A DNA stretch of 64,000 nt from Alphaproteobacteria bacterium (lineage in GTDB: Bacteria; Pseudomonadota; Alphaproteobacteria; Reyranellales; Reyranellaceae), in the NCBI GenBank assembly GCA_019635875.1, contig JAHBYP010000011.1:62001-126000 (forward strand). Reading direction: 5' to 3'. The notes beneath the pieces are model-generated. The model worked only from the letters and a program-made list of their open reading frames with translations, made no database searches and was not told the origin of the DNA. The position numbers and the translations under genes were made by a program. Below, piece after piece: positions 26,202-35,568 of the stretch (position 1 is the stretch's first letter; each line of letters begins with the position of its first letter).

Positions 26202-27968
26202 TCACGCCGCACCCCGCCTGCGCGCGAGGCTGACGGTGAAGATGCCCCAGCCGTCGATGCGCTGGTCGATCTTCTCGAAGCCGGCCTCGGCGACGAGCTG
26301 GTCCATCTCCTCCTGGGTGCGGCGGCGCATCACCCAGGCCTGACCCTGGCGATGGCTGGTCAGCGCACGCGCGATCAGCTCGAGCTGCGGATGCCAGGGC
26401 TGGCCGGTGTAGACGAGATAGCCGCCCTCGGGGATGGCGCTGGCCATGCCGGCCAGCGAGCGGCGCACCAGCTCGTTCTCGGGGAACAGTTCGTAGAGAC
26501 CCGAAACGATGCCCAGGGTCGGCGCCGGGTCGATACCCTGGAAGCTGGCGGTCGAGAACGCGTCGGCCTGCACGAAACGGGCGACGTCCTGCAATGCTTT
26601 GCTATGGATGAGCTTCTGACCCGCCTCGACATTGATCGGGCTGTAGTCGCGCAGCAGGATCGAGTCCGGACGCTGCACGCCCTCGGTCAGCGCCTCCAGC
26701 ACGTAGCGGCCGTGGCCGGCGGCGATGTCGAGGATGTGCACCGGACGGCCCTGCTCGCGCAGCCTGGCCATGGCCGCGCGGATCATCTCCTCGGCATGCA
26801 CCTTGCGCTGGCGGATGCCGCGCCACCCGATCGAGTACAGGTAGATCCTGTCGACCAGCCGGCCGATCGGCCCCAGCCCTTCCGGCGTATTGCGATAGAC
26901 ATAGTCGAGGCTCGAGCCGGAATCGAAGCCGGTCCGGTGGCCGACCTTGATGCCGCGCGAGAACAGCCCGCCGACCTTCAGCCAGAAGCGCGTCATCGCC
27001 CAGTAGATGCCGCGCGCGGTGCCCAGCGACAGCGGCGTCGCGAGACGATCGGCCTCGTCGCGCGTGTGGCCCCACCGATCAGCCTCGAGCAGCGACGGGC
27101 GGCCGGGCTTCTCGAAGAAGCGATCGAGGATGAAGCGGCGCGCATGGCCCACGGCCGAGGAGCGGTCCCGCTCGCCCAGGGTGTCGTGATAGAAGCCAGG
27201 CAGCACGCGGCGCTCCTTGGTTGGCGTGCCGAGCTCCTCGAAGAATTTGTGCTGCGGTCCGGCATGCACCACCCAGTCGGCGCCGGAGATCAGCACCTGT
27301 GTCGGCACGGTGATGGCACGGGCGTCGGCCACCACGCGCTCGGCCGCCTCGTAGAGCTGGGTGAGGATCTTCACCGAGATGGCGCGCGTCACCAGCTCGT
27401 CGGTCTCGTAGGACGCGATGCGCTCGGGATCGTGGGTCAGCAGCCTGGGCTTGACGTAGCTGTTGACGAAGCGGCCCGGCCACAGGCTCTCCAGCAGCTT
27501 CAGCGCCGGGCGCGCGAAGGGCACGTAGAGCTTTACCTTGAACGCGGGCGACGCCAGCACCATGCAGCGGATGCGCGGCGCGTAGTCGTGCGCCCAGGTC
27601 GCCGCCAGCACGGCGCCGACGCTCTGCGCCACCACCGCCATGTCCTGCGCGGCGATGCCGTAGGTCGCCGCGATATGCTCGACGAAGACCTGCAGGTCGC
27701 GCACCGAGGCCGCGAAGCTCGGGCTGTCGCCGCGCGCACCCGGCGAACAGCCGTGGCCGCGCGCGTCCCAGGCGAAGAAGGCGAAGTCCTGGAGGTCGAG
27801 CTCGTCGGCCAAGTGCGCGACGCGGCCGGAATGCTCGTGCCCGCGATGCAGCAGGATGACGGCACCGCGCGGCGTGCCCTCCGCCGGCCAGTGGCGGTAG
27901 AACAGCGCGACGCCGTCATGGGTGGCAAACGTCTTTTCCTGCGCGATGCGCATGGTGGCCTCGGGCAC
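26202..27968 (-). CDS. Alpha/beta hydrolase fused to SAM-dependent methyltransferase (YnbC-type)
   Basis: A 588-residue two-domain protein. Residues 1-~300 are an alpha/beta hydrolase of the monoacylglycerol lipase type: AVILLHRGHEHSGR oxyanion region, WDARGHGCSPG, and the nucleophile elbow VVAQSVGAVLAA (S in Q-S-V-G), with the histidine probably in LPGFYHDTLGE. The second half is a class I methyltransferase with HILDIAAGHGRYVLEALTE as SAM-binding motif I and SGLYELFPEN further on. E. coli YnbC has the same fusion. I infer lipid deacylation plus methylation of the lipid made by the neighbouring genes. It lies in one direction with the rest of the ynb-like cluster. Confidence 0.88.
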   Translation of the reverse strand: MPEATMRIAQEKTFATHDGVALFYRHWPAEGTPRGAVILLHRGHEHSGRVAHLADELDLQDFAFFAWDARGHGCSPGARGDSPSFAASVRDLQVFVEHIAATYGIAAQDMAVVAQSVGAVLAATWAHDYAPRIRCMVLASPAFKVKLYVPFARPALKLLESLWPGRFVNSYVKPRLLTHDPERIASYETDELVTRAISVKILTQLYEAAERVVADARAITVPTQVLISGADWVVHAGPQHKFFEELGTPTKERRVLPGFYHDTLGERDRSSAVGHARRFILDRFFEKPGRPSLLEADRWGHTRDEADRLATPLSLGTARGIYWAMTRFWLKVGGLFSRGIKVGHRTGFDSGSSLDYVYRNTPEGLGPIGRLVDRIYLYSIGWRGIRQRKVHAEEMIRAAMARLREQGRPVHILDIAAGHGRYVLEALTEGVQRPDSILLRDYSPINVEAGQKLIHSKALQDVARFVQADAFSTASFQGIDPAPTLGIVSGLYELFPENELVRRSLAGMASAIPEGGYLVYTGQPWHPQLELIARALTSHRQGQAWVMRRRTQEEMDQLVAEAGFEKIDQRIDGWGIFTVSLARRRGAA

Positions 27969-27981
27969 TTTCTATCGTTGG

Positions 27982-28593
27982 CTATGGTTTCGCCGATGCC
28001 AGGCCGGCTCGGACGCGGTTGACGATGTTCCAGGCAATCAGCACCGAGACCACCGCCCATAGCAATCCGAGCCAGTCCGGCGTCGCGCCGCCCAGCCCGA
28101 CCCAGGCGCCCAGCGCGCCGAAGACCAGCGCGCGGTCGCTCTTGCCCATCGGCCCGTCGTAGCGGCGCTCGCCGCCCACCATGGTGCCCAGCACACCGGC
28201 GAACTCGCTCATTGTGGCGAGGAAGACGACCGCGCCGACGCCCGGCAGCCCCCATGGAATGCCATGGATGAACGGGATGTAGAGCGCGGCGTCGGCCACG
28301 ACATCGCAAAGCTCGTTGAGATAGGCGCCCAGCGCGCTCTTCTGCCCGAACTCGCGCGCCAGCATGCCGTCGGCGGCGTTCAGCGCCATGCGGACCAGGA
28401 ACCAGGCCGGGATCAGCAGGAAGAGCCAGGGCATCGCCCTGCCCCACACGAGCGCCATGACGCCCACGGCGATCGAGCCCAGCGCCGCCGCCACGGTCAC
28501 CTGATTGGCGCGCACCCCCGCCCGCGCCAGCCCGCCGACCATCGGCCGCAGCAGCGCCTGGAAGCGCGGCTTGAGCGCGTACAGCGAGGTCAT
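27982..28593 (-). CDS. CDP-alcohol phosphatidyltransferase (YnbA-type)
   Basis: A 203-residue membrane protein of the CDP-OH-P transferase family with about six membrane segments. The motif D-x2-D-G-x2-A-R-x8-G-x3-D-x3-D appears as NAADGMLAR then GAYLNELCD: the first and third aspartates are both asparagine. Those residues normally bind the metals or act as base, so either this subfamily uses another mechanism or it is not a classical transferase. The cluster with CdsA-, PAP2- and hydrolase-type genes matches E. coli ynbABCD. It is the first gene of the operon; the upstream gap holds an inverted repeat at 28681-28706. Confidence 0.85.
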   Translation of the reverse strand: MTSLYALKPRFQALLRPMVGGLARAGVRANQVTVAAALGSIAVGVMALVWGRAMPWLFLLIPAWFLVRMALNAADGMLAREFGQKSALGAYLNELCDVVADAALYIPFIHGIPWGLPGVGAVVFLATMSEFAGVLGTMVGGERRYDGPMGKSDRALVFGALGAWVGLGGATPDWLGLLWAVVSVLIAWNIVNRVRAGLASAKP

Positions 28594-28680
28594 AATTTAA
28601 CACCGTTCATAATGAGTGAGCACATACTCTTTTTCCTGTGTTCGGACAAGCGGGGATTTTTTCAGGACGCAGTACGGGGG

Positions 28681-28706
28681 GCTCCGGATGGGGACATATC
28701 CGGAGC
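28681..28706. promoter_or_regulatory. Inverted repeat upstream of the ynb-like operon
   Basis: Perfect 9-base arms GCTCCGGAT / ATCCGGAGC around an 8-base loop, about 90 bases upstream of the first gene of the cluster. No T-run follows, so an operator is more likely than a terminator. Further upstream, 28731-28745 reads CGTAGGGGCGGAAAT on the minus strand, one base from the phage-promoter-like core. The rest of the 277-base gap holds a half family B repeat and no gene. Confidence 0.4.
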
Positions 28707-28811
28707 CTAACGGCTTGAATTCACCTGTCCATTTCCGCCCCTACGGTTGGCAGGGCGCAGCGCGACGCGCTCACGGAAAGGAATGTTAAAGGCGAAGGTA
28801 GGAGTCCGTCA

Positions 28812-28860
28812 TCGACATCCCCCTTCCGCCCTTCGGGCACCTTCCCCCTCCGGGGGAAGG
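28812..28860. repeat. Half copy of family B repeat
   Basis: Only the right half, GACATCCCCCTTCCGCCC...CTTCCCCCTCCGGGGGAAGG, is present just downstream of the CoA-transferase gene. A GAGTCCGTCATCGACATC remnant of the middle precedes it. Confidence 0.85.
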
Positions 28861-28870
28861 AATTGAAGCA

Positions 28871-30082
28871 TCAGATGATCTTGCGCGCCTTCAGATCGGC
28901 GATCTGCTCCTTGCTGTAGCCGATCGCGAGCAGCGCCTGCTCGTTGTGCTCGCCCAACTCGGGAGCGATGCCGGGCCTGGCCGGCGTCTCGGAGAACTGC
29001 CAGGGCGTGCCGTGCACCTTCAGGCTCTTGCCGAGCTTGGGGTACTCGACATGCGTGACGTAGCCGTTGGCGATCACGTCGGGGTCGTTCGACGCCTCGA
29101 GCAAGGTGTTGATCGGCGCCGAGACGATGTCTGCGTCGCGCAGCTTCTTGACCCAGACGTCGCGCGAGCCGGTGGCGAACAGGCTGTCGAGCAGCGCGAG
29201 CAGCTCGATGCGCTTGTCGTCGTTGTCGATGATGACGCCGAGATTCTCGAAGCCGGCCTCCTTGATGCGCTCGTGGAATCCCAGGCCCTTCATCGCGTCG
29301 GCCCAGTTCTCCGGCCCGGTGAGCTGGAAGACCAGCGGCTTGCCGTCCTTGTCGTTGAAGCTGGCGCTGATGCCGGGCCGCGCCGGCGTGCCGGTGATGC
29401 GCGCCTGGCCGGTGACCGGATTCTGATTGCGCCACATCGTCGTAGTGAAGGTCCAGCCCATCAGGCGGATCACCGCGCCGAGCAGCGACAGCTCGATCTT
29501 CTGCCCCTGCCCCGTGGCGCGCGCATGCGTCAGCGCCGCCAGCGCGCCGCCGAAGGCCAGCATGGCGCAGCTCTCGTCGGCCACCGAGGCGATGCCGGTG
29601 CGCATCGGCAGGCCGGGCATCGAGTAGGCCTCGGCGATGCCGCCCAGCGCCTGCGCCATCGAATCGGTGCCGGGCAGATGGCCGTTCGGGCCCTTGGTGC
29701 CGTAACCGGAGATCGAGACGTAGACCAGCCTCGGGTTGATCTTGCGCAGCTCCTCGTAGCCGAAGCCGTTGCGCTCGGCCGCGCTGGGCCGGAAGTTCTG
29801 GCCGAAGATGTCGGCCTCGGCGACCAGCTTGTGCAGGATGGCGCGGCCCTCGGGCTCCTTGAGGTTCAGGGTGACGCTCTTCACGCCGCGATTGTTGGTC
29901 TCGAAGAAGGTGCTGGCCATGCCGGGCAGCACGGTCATGCGCCGCGAGCCGTCGCCGCCGTCGGGCGTCTCGATCTTGATCACGTCGGCGCCGAGATCGG
30001 CCATCAGCATGTAGGGCACGGTTCCCGCCTGTGCCGTCGAGCACGACACGACCTTGACGCCCTGCAACGGACCATGCGGCAT
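28871..30082 (-). CDS. CaiB/BaiF family CoA-transferase (type III)
   Basis: A 403-residue class III CoA-transferase. The N-terminus [20 protein letters not shown] and [18 protein letters not shown] are the usual CoA-binding part; the catalytic Asp is expected in [15 protein letters not shown], and [11 protein letters not shown] and [20 protein letters not shown] are further family marks. These enzymes move CoA between carboxylic acids, for example carnitine, formyl or oxalyl groups. The specific acid cannot be named. It lies next to transporter genes and a kilobase group with an enoyl-CoA hydratase at 39437, consistent with catabolism of an imported organic acid. Confidence 0.92.
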   Translation of the reverse strand: MPHGPLQGVKVVSCSTAQAGTVPYMLMADLGADVIKIETPDGGDGSRRMTVLPGMASTFFETNNRGVKSVTLNLKEPEGRAILHKLVAEADIFGQNFRPSAAERNGFGYEELRKINPRLVYVSISGYGTKGPNGHLPGTDSMAQALGGIAEAYSMPGLPMRTGIASVADESCAMLAFGGALAALTHARATGQGQKIELSLLGAVIRLMGWTFTTTMWRNQNPVTGQARITGTPARPGISASFNDKDGKPLVFQLTGPENWADAMKGLGFHERIKEAGFENLGVIIDNDDKRIELLALLDSLFATGSRDVWVKKLRDADIVSAPINTLLEASNDPDVIANGYVTHVEYPKLGKSLKVHGTPWQFSETPARPGIAPELGEHNEQALLAIGYSKEQIADLKARKII

Positions 30083-30102
30083 ACGGATACTCCTCCCCTT
30101 CT

Positions 30103-30160
30103 GTCATTCCGAGCGTAGCGAAGGATCCTGAAAGGTTCCTCGCTACGCTCGGAATGACAG
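30103..30160. repeat. Family A intergenic palindrome
   Basis: TGTCATTCCGAGCGTAGCGA...TCGCTACGCTCGGAATGACA with a short loop. The two arms share the compensating GTAGC/GCTAC change, so pairing is kept. Abuts the stop codon of the ATPase gene. Confidence 0.9.
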
Positions 30161-31132
30161 CTAGTACAAATGACAGGCCACGGCGTGGCCGCGCGTGACG
30201 TCGCGCAGCGGCGGCTCCTCCTGCGAGCAGCGCGGCATGACGTAGGGACAGCGCGTGTGGAAGCGGCAGCCCGAGGGCGGATTGAGCGGCGACGGCACCT
30301 CGCCCTTCAGCTCGATCTCCTCGTCCTGCTGGTTGGCGCGCGCGATCAGCACGGCGGAGAACAGCGCCTTGGTGTAGGGATGGCGCACGTCGTCGAACAG
30401 GTCGGGCGTCGGCGCCTTCTCGACGATCTTGCCGAGATACATCACCACCGTGTGGTCGGACATGTGCCGGACCGTGGCGAGATCGTGCGCCACCAGCAGG
30501 TAGGCGACGTTGCCCTCGGCCTGGATGTCCTTCAGCAGGTTCATCATCTGCGCGCGGATCGACACGTCGAGCGCCGAGACCGGCTCGTCGAGCACGATCA
30601 GCTTGGGCGACGAGGCCAGCGCCGCCGCCAGCGCCACGCGCTGGCGCTGCCCGCCGGAGAATTCGTGCGGGTATTGCTGCGCCTGGTCGGGCCGCAGGCC
30701 GACCTGTTTCAGGAGCTCGGCGACGCGCGCGGCGATCTTCTCCTTGTCGCCCCATCTGGTGACGATCAGCGACTCGGCGATGATGCGGCCGGCCGTCATG
30801 CGCGGGTTGAGCGACGACCACGGGTCCTGGAACACCGCCTGCACCTTGGTGCGATAGGATCTCAGGTCGTTGCCCCGCAGGCCGTGGATCGGCTCGCCCT
30901 CGAGCAGGATCCGGCCCTCGGTCGGCTCCTCGAGGTTGAGGATCATGCGCGAGGTCGTGGTCTTGCCGCAGCCGGATTCACCCACGAGACCCAAAGTCTC
31001 GCCGGCCCGGATGTCGAAGGAGATGTCGTCCACCGCCTTCACATGGCCCAGCGTCCGCGACAGCAGGATGCCCTTGGTGAAGGCGAAGTGCTTGCGCACG
31101 TTCTCGACACGCAGCAGCGGTTCAGCGCTCAT
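30161..31132 (-). CDS. Peptide ABC transporter ATP-binding protein, DppF-type
   Basis: A 323-residue ATPase: Walker [10 protein letters not shown], signature FSGGQRQR, Walker B LIVLDEP, and the C-terminal cysteine cluster [14 protein letters not shown] of oligopeptide ATPases. Its partner DppD lies 3.4 kb upstream at 34582-35568, separated by a complete TRAP operon on the same strand, an unusual order. It follows the TRAP large permease gene by 39 bases, so it may be cotranscribed with it. Confidence 0.9.
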   Translation of the reverse strand: MSAEPLLRVENVRKHFAFTKGILLSRTLGHVKAVDDISFDIRAGETLGLVGESGCGKTTTSRMILNLEEPTEGRILLEGEPIHGLRGNDLRSYRTKVQAVFQDPWSSLNPRMTAGRIIAESLIVTRWGDKEKIAARVAELLKQVGLRPDQAQQYPHEFSGGQRQRVALAAALASSPKLIVLDEPVSALDVSIRAQMMNLLKDIQAEGNVAYLLVAHDLATVRHMSDHTVVMYLGKIVEKAPTPDLFDDVRHPYTKALFSAVLIARANQQDEEIELKGEVPSPLNPPSGCRFHTRCPYVMPRCSQEEPPLRDVTRGHAVACHLY

Positions 31133-31171
31133 GACGACGAAGAGTGCAGCGAATCGGCATGGCTGTCGACC

Positions 31172-32491
31172 TCAACGGACGCCTGTCAGCACTGCATCGG
31201 GCAGCCAGGTGACGATCCTGGGCTGCCAGACCAGCAGGGTGATGACCAGCAGCTGGATGCCGATGAAGGGCCAGATGCCGAAATACATGTGGCGCAGGGT
31301 GATTTCCGGCGGCGCAATGCCGCGCAGGTAGAAGATCGACGGCGCCATCGGCGGCGTGAGGTAGCCGGTCTGCAGCATCACCAGGAACAGCACGCAGAAC
31401 CACACCTTGTCGAAGCCCGCCGCCTCGATCAGTGGCGCGGTGATCGGCACCACCATCAGGATGACCACCAGCGGCTCGAGCATGAAGCCGGCGACGAAGA
31501 CGATGAACATGACGAGGAACAGCAGGCCCCACTTGCCGACGGCGAACTCCGCCAGGAACTCCTGCAGGATGATCAGCCCGCCCGAGCCGACGAAGACGGC
31601 GGCGAACATCTGGCCGCAGACGACGATGGTCAGGATCATCGCCGTGATGCGCACGGTGCGCATGGTGGAGTCGACCAGCACCGTCCAGGACAGCCGCCTG
31701 TAGGCCACCGCCAGCAGCACGGTGCCCAGCGCGCCCGTCGCGGATGCCTCGGTCGGCGTGGCGATGCCGGCCATCATCGAGCCGAGCACGGCGACGATCA
31801 CCACCACCGGCGGTACCAGCACCTTGCCGGTGAGCAGCAGCTTGGCGCCCAGCGGGGGCTCGTCGGCCGCTTTCGGCAGGCGCGGGCCGTATTCCGGCTT
31901 CAGGGTGCACAGGATCACGATGTATATGATGTAGGCCAGCGCCAGCATGAAGCCGGGCACGAACATGCCCAGCATGATGTTGCCGACCGAGGCGCTGGCG
32001 ACCGGGCCGATGACCACGGCCAGCACCGAGGGCGGGATGATGGTGCCGAGCGAGCCGCCGGCGCAGATCGTGCCCGAGATCAGGCTCTTCGAGTAGCCGT
32101 AGCGCAGCATCGCCGGGATCGCCAGCAGGCCGACCACCGTCTCGGTGGCGCCGACCACGCCCGAGGTGGCGGCGAAGATCACGCACATCAGCACGGTGCC
32201 CACGGCCATGCCGCCGGGCACGCGCCGCGTCCACATGTGGATGGCGTCGAACAGGCGCGAGGCGATGCCCGAAGCCTGGAACATCGCGCCCATGAAGATG
32301 AACAGCGGCACGGCGGCCAGCACCTGCGCCGTCGCTGTCTCCTCGATCTTCTGGATGAACTGGTACTGCAGGCCCTCGAGACCGAACGACTGCACGCCGA
32401 AGATCACCGCCAGCGACATCATGGCCAGCGCCACCGGGAAGCCGGTGAGGATGGCGGCGATCAGCGCCGGGAACATCCACAGCGAGCTCAT
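31172..32491 (-). CDS. dctM: TRAP transporter large permease, DctM-type
   Basis: A 439-residue protein with about 12 hydrophobic segments of the DctM family. Marks include [20 protein letters not shown] at the start, [16 protein letters not shown], the conserved [20 protein letters not shown], and [12 protein letters not shown]. DctM is the channel subunit of a sodium-driven, binding-protein-dependent uptake system. It follows DctQ (32588) with a family A repeat between them. The cognate binding protein is DctP at 33293. Substrates of such systems are usually carboxylic acids. Confidence 0.93.
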   Translation of the reverse strand: MSSLWMFPALIAAILTGFPVALAMMSLAVIFGVQSFGLEGLQYQFIQKIEETATAQVLAAVPLFIFMGAMFQASGIASRLFDAIHMWTRRVPGGMAVGTVLMCVIFAATSGVVGATETVVGLLAIPAMLRYGYSKSLISGTICAGGSLGTIIPPSVLAVVIGPVASASVGNIMLGMFVPGFMLALAYIIYIVILCTLKPEYGPRLPKAADEPPLGAKLLLTGKVLVPPVVVIVAVLGSMMAGIATPTEASATGALGTVLLAVAYRRLSWTVLVDSTMRTVRITAMILTIVVCGQMFAAVFVGSGGLIILQEFLAEFAVGKWGLLFLVMFIVFVAGFMLEPLVVILMVVPITAPLIEAAGFDKVWFCVLFLVMLQTGYLTPPMAPSIFYLRGIAPPEITLRHMYFGIWPFIGIQLLVITLLVWQPRIVTWLPDAVLTGVR

Positions 32492-32513
32492 GCGACGCCG
32501 CTCAACGGCCGCC

Positions 32514-32580
32514 TGTCATCCCGAGCGCAGCGAGGGATCCTTGCGGCCATGAAAGATCCCTCGCTGCGCTCGGGATGACA
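32514..32580. repeat. Family A intergenic palindrome
   Basis: TGTCATCCCGAGCGCAGCGA... paired with TCGCTGCGCTCGGGATGACA, between dctQ and dctM. Confidence 0.9.
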
Positions 32581-32587
32581 GGAGGAT

Positions 32588-33127
32588 CTAAACGCCATGC
32601 CCATCCGCGGCCTCCTCCGGCGGCTCGAAGGGCTTGCCGGAGAGCGAGGCGATCCGCTTGATGATCTCGGCGAGGATCTGCAGCGTGAAGATCGCGAAGC
32701 CGACGAACATCACGAGCTTGAATGGCCAGGTGATGGGGTTCCAGCCGCCCGTGCCGGAGCGCTCGCCGCTCTTCAGTGCGCTCAGGAAATGGTCGTACAG
32801 GCCCCACGAGAGGAAGGCCACGGTCGGCAGCACGATCAGCGTCAGCCCGGCCAGGTCGAAGTAGCGGATGCGCGGCCGCGTGCGGCGGTCGTACAGCAGG
32901 TCGACGCGCACGTGGCTGTCGGTCGACATGGCGTAGGCGATCGACAGCACGAACGAGGCGCCCATCAGCCAGGTGTTGAGGTCGTTGCCCCAGATCGTCG
33001 GCGCGTCGAAGACGTAGCGCATCACCACGTCGTAGAGCATCAGCACGACGAGGACGATCACCAGCAGCGCCGCCAGCGCCCCGAAGAAGCGACTCAGGCC
33101 GTCGACCGTCCGCACCAATGCACGCAT
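32588..33127 (-). CDS. dctQ: TRAP transporter small permease, DctQ-type
   Basis: A 179-residue protein with four membrane segments, the DctQ fold. The segment VVLMLYDVVMRYVFDAPTIW carries the R-Y-x-F pattern typical of the family, and WLMGASFVLSIAYAMSTDSH lies after it. DctQ holds DctM in the membrane. It lies between DctP and DctM, each gap occupied by a palindromic repeat. Confidence 0.9.
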   Translation of the reverse strand: MRALVRTVDGLSRFFGALAALLVIVLVVLMLYDVVMRYVFDAPTIWGNDLNTWLMGASFVLSIAYAMSTDSHVRVDLLYDRRTRPRIRYFDLAGLTLIVLPTVAFLSWGLYDHFLSALKSGERSGTGGWNPITWPFKLVMFVGFAIFTLQILAEIIKRIASLSGKPFEPPEEAADGHGV

Positions 33128-33154
33128 GCCGGGCTGTCCTCCCCGCGCTCACTT

Positions 33155-33277
33155 CTTCCCCCGGAGGGGGAAGGTGGCGCGCGCAGCGCGACGGAAGGGG
33201 GATGTCTCGACGAAACCGGTGTCCGGCTTCGACATCCCCCTTCCGCCCTTCGGGCACCTTCCCCCTCCGGGGGAAGG
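33155..33277. repeat. Family B intergenic repeat
   Basis: Full-length copy between dctP and dctQ, in inverted order relative to the copies at 14630 and 43881 (GTGGCGCGCGCAGCGCGACGG at the left side). Confidence 0.9.
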
Positions 33278-33292
33278 CAAGAGCGACGGGTC

Positions 33293-34327
33293 CTACCGGA
33301 ACTCCGTCCGGTACTGCGTCGAGGGCTTCCACCGCGCCATGAAGGCGCGCTGGTGCTCGACGACCTTCTTGAACCAGCCGCCGTCGGCGGCGATGTACTT
33401 GTCCTCCCACTCGCGCGTCGCCTTGGCGACGCCGTCGAGGTAGGACTGCTCGACGCGGATGATCTCGACGCCCTCGGTCTTGTATTTCTCGAGCGCGTCG
33501 GCATCCATCATGTTGATGTTCATCCACGACTCGATGGTCGACATCTTGGCCGCCGCCTCGAGCTGGCGCCTTGTGTTGGCGTCAAAGCCCTCCCACAGCG
33601 CCTTGTCGAAGACGCACTCGAGGACGGCGCCGGGCTGATGCACGCCCGGCAGGATGATGTACTTGGCGACCTTGTGGAAGCCGAGGCTGTGGTTGATGCC
33701 CGGCGTGGCCCACTCGATGGCGTCGACGACGCCGCGCTCGAGCGCCGGATAGACCTCGCCGCCGGGCAGGATCACCGTCGAGGCGCCCAGCATGGTGGCA
33801 ACTTCGGCCCACGCCCCCGAGGTGCGCAGCTTCAGGCCCTTGAGGTCCTCGATCGTGCGGACCGGCTTGCGCGAGTGCATGTGGATCTCGTCGGAGTGCG
33901 ACCCGCAGGGCAGCGCGACGATGCCGAACTTCTCCATGCGCCACTGCTTCCACAGGTCGATGCCGCCGCCGGCATAGATCCAGTGCAGCAGCGCCTCGGC
34001 AGGCGGCGAGCCGACATAGCCGCCGAAGATCGCCGCGGCCTTGTCGATGCCCCAGTCGTAGCCCGACCAGGTGTGACCGGCCGGCGCCACCTTCTTCTGC
34101 ACCGACTCGGTGATCTTCAGCGGGCTGCCGATGGTGCCGGCGGGAAAGATCTGGAACTTCACCTTGCCGCCGGTCAGCGCGTCGGCCTGCTTGGCGAAGC
34201 CCTGCGCGAACTGCTCGAGATGCGGTCCGCCCGGCCACGACGTCGCCGTGCGCACGGTCTGCTGGGCGCCGGCCACGCCGATCCCCAGCGACAGCGTCGC
34301 GGCGACGGCAAGTGTTGCCACCCTCAT
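33293..34327 (-). CDS. dctP: TRAP transporter solute-binding protein, DctP-type
   Basis: A 344-residue periplasmic protein with a Sec signal (MRVATLAVAATLSLGIGVAGAQ). DctP family features include RTATSWPGGPHLEQFAQGFA near the mature start, the ligand-binding arginine region LKLRTSGAWAEVATMLGAS, and GGEVYPALERGVVDAIEWATP. W-A-T-P-G-I-N-H suggests the group that binds 2-oxo acids as in TakP, but the ligand is not proven. First gene of the TRAP unit DctP-DctQ-DctM, same strand as the flanking ABC genes. Confidence 0.93.
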   Translation of the reverse strand: MRVATLAVAATLSLGIGVAGAQQTVRTATSWPGGPHLEQFAQGFAKQADALTGGKVKFQIFPAGTIGSPLKITESVQKKVAPAGHTWSGYDWGIDKAAAIFGGYVGSPPAEALLHWIYAGGGIDLWKQWRMEKFGIVALPCGSHSDEIHMHSRKPVRTIEDLKGLKLRTSGAWAEVATMLGASTVILPGGEVYPALERGVVDAIEWATPGINHSLGFHKVAKYIILPGVHQPGAVLECVFDKALWEGFDANTRRQLEAAAKMSTIESWMNINMMDADALEKYKTEGVEIIRVEQSYLDGVAKATREWEDKYIAADGGWFKKVVEHQRAFMARWKPSTQYRTEFR

Positions 34328-34440
34328 GTGTTCCTCCCTTTGATGTTCTGGCTACTACGCAGGGACACGACGCGTACGCTTACCCGGACGGCAGACTGCA
34401 ACCCACCGAGCGCCTTGGCAAGGATGGCTCCGGTCTCTTC

Positions 34441-34565
34441 CTCCCTCTCCCCGCTCGCGGGGAGAGGGTTGGGGTGAGGGGTCGATTGTGGTTGAGCACG
34501 ACGGTCGTGCGCCACTCGATGCAGCCCCTCACCCCGACCCTCTCCCCGCAAGCGGGGAGAGGGAG
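34441..34565. repeat. Family C intergenic repeat
   Basis: Second copy of the 6821-6945 element, with hairpins CTCTCCCCGC..GCGGGGAGAG at each end and the shared middle GTGCGCCACTC. Lies between the ABC ATPase gene and the TRAP genes. Confidence 0.88.
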
Positions 34566-34581
34566 TGGCAACCCACGCCAT

Positions 34582-35568
34582 TCAGATCGAGCCGATCTTC
34601 CAGCAGTCGGCGGTGTGGTCGGCGCCGATCCGTGTAGTGCCGGGATACTCTTCCAGGCAGCGCCGCTCGACATGGGCGCAGCGCGAGGCGAAGCGGCAGC
34701 CCACCGGCAGGTCCATCAGCGAGGGCGGCTGGCCGTCGATCGCGGTGAGCCTGCCGCGGGCGCCGGTCATCTTGGGCACCGAGGCGATCAGCGCGCGGGT
34801 ATAGGGATGCTGCGGCGCCTCGAAGATCTGCCGCACCGGCCCGCATTCGACGATGCGTCCGGCGTACATGACGGCGACGCGGTCGCACATGCGCGCCACG
34901 ACGCCGAAATCGTGGGTGATGAACAGGATCGCCATGCCGTTCTCGCGCTGCAGGCGCTTGAGCAGCTTGAGGTACTGCAGCTGGATGGTGACGTCGAGCG
35001 CCGTGGTCGGCTCGTCGGCGATCAGCACCTCGGGCTCGCCGGAGATGGCGATGGCGCCCACCACGCGCTGCTTCATGCCGCCCGACATCTGGTGCGGATA
35101 CTGGCCGATGCGCTCCTCGGGCGCGGCGATGTCGACGCGGCGCAGGGCGGCGACGGCCTGCTTCATCACCTCCTTCAGCTTCGCCGGCGCGCGGCGCACG
35201 ATCGCCTCGCGCAGCTGGTCGCCGACGGAGAACACCGGATTGAGCGAGGTCTGCGGGTCCTGCAACACCATCGAGATCTTGCGCCCGCGGATCTCGCGCA
35301 TCTGCGCCGGCGTGCGCTTCAGGATGTTCTCGCCGTCGAGGATGATCTCGCCCTGCACGGTGCGCGCGGCGCCCTTGGGCAGCAGGCGCATCAGCGACAG
35401 CGCGGTCAGGCTCTTGCCGCAGCCCGATTCGCCCACCAGCCCCAGCACCTCGCCGCGCCGCAGGGTGAAGCTCACACCGTCGACGGCCTTCACCACGCCG
35501 CGGCGGAGAAAGAAGTGGGTGTGCAGGTCGCGGACGTCGAGGATGGTCTGCGCACGGCCCCTGCTCAT
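34582..35568 (-). CDS. Peptide ABC transporter ATP-binding protein, DppD-type
   Basis: A 328-residue ATPase with Walker [10 protein letters not shown], signature MSGGMKQR, Walker B VLIADEP and ITHDFGVVAR. The C-terminus has CRFASRCAHVERRC as the oligopeptide-type cysteine motif. Start ATG 35568 overlaps the permease stop (ATGA). It is coupled to the permeases and binding protein upstream; its DppF partner is at 30161-31132 beyond the TRAP genes. Confidence 0.92.
   Translation of the reverse strand: MSRGRAQTILDVRDLHTHFFLRRGVVKAVDGVSFTLRRGEVLGLVGESGCGKSLTALSLMRLLPKGAARTVQGEIILDGENILKRTPAQMREIRGRKISMVLQDPQTSLNPVFSVGDQLREAIVRRAPAKLKEVMKQAVAALRRVDIAAPEERIGQYPHQMSGGMKQRVVGAIAISGEPEVLIADEPTTALDVTIQLQYLKLLKRLQRENGMAILFITHDFGVVARMCDRVAVMYAGRIVECGPVRQIFEAPQHPYTRALIASVPKMTGARGRLTAIDGQPPSLMDLPVGCRFASRCAHVERRCLEEYPGTTRIGADHTADCWKIGSI

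Noticed and set aside
28690-28800. Integron attC site around GCCTAAC / GTTAGGC
   Set aside because: Only one end matches; no partner core site or L-box pairing within the expected distance and no integrase.
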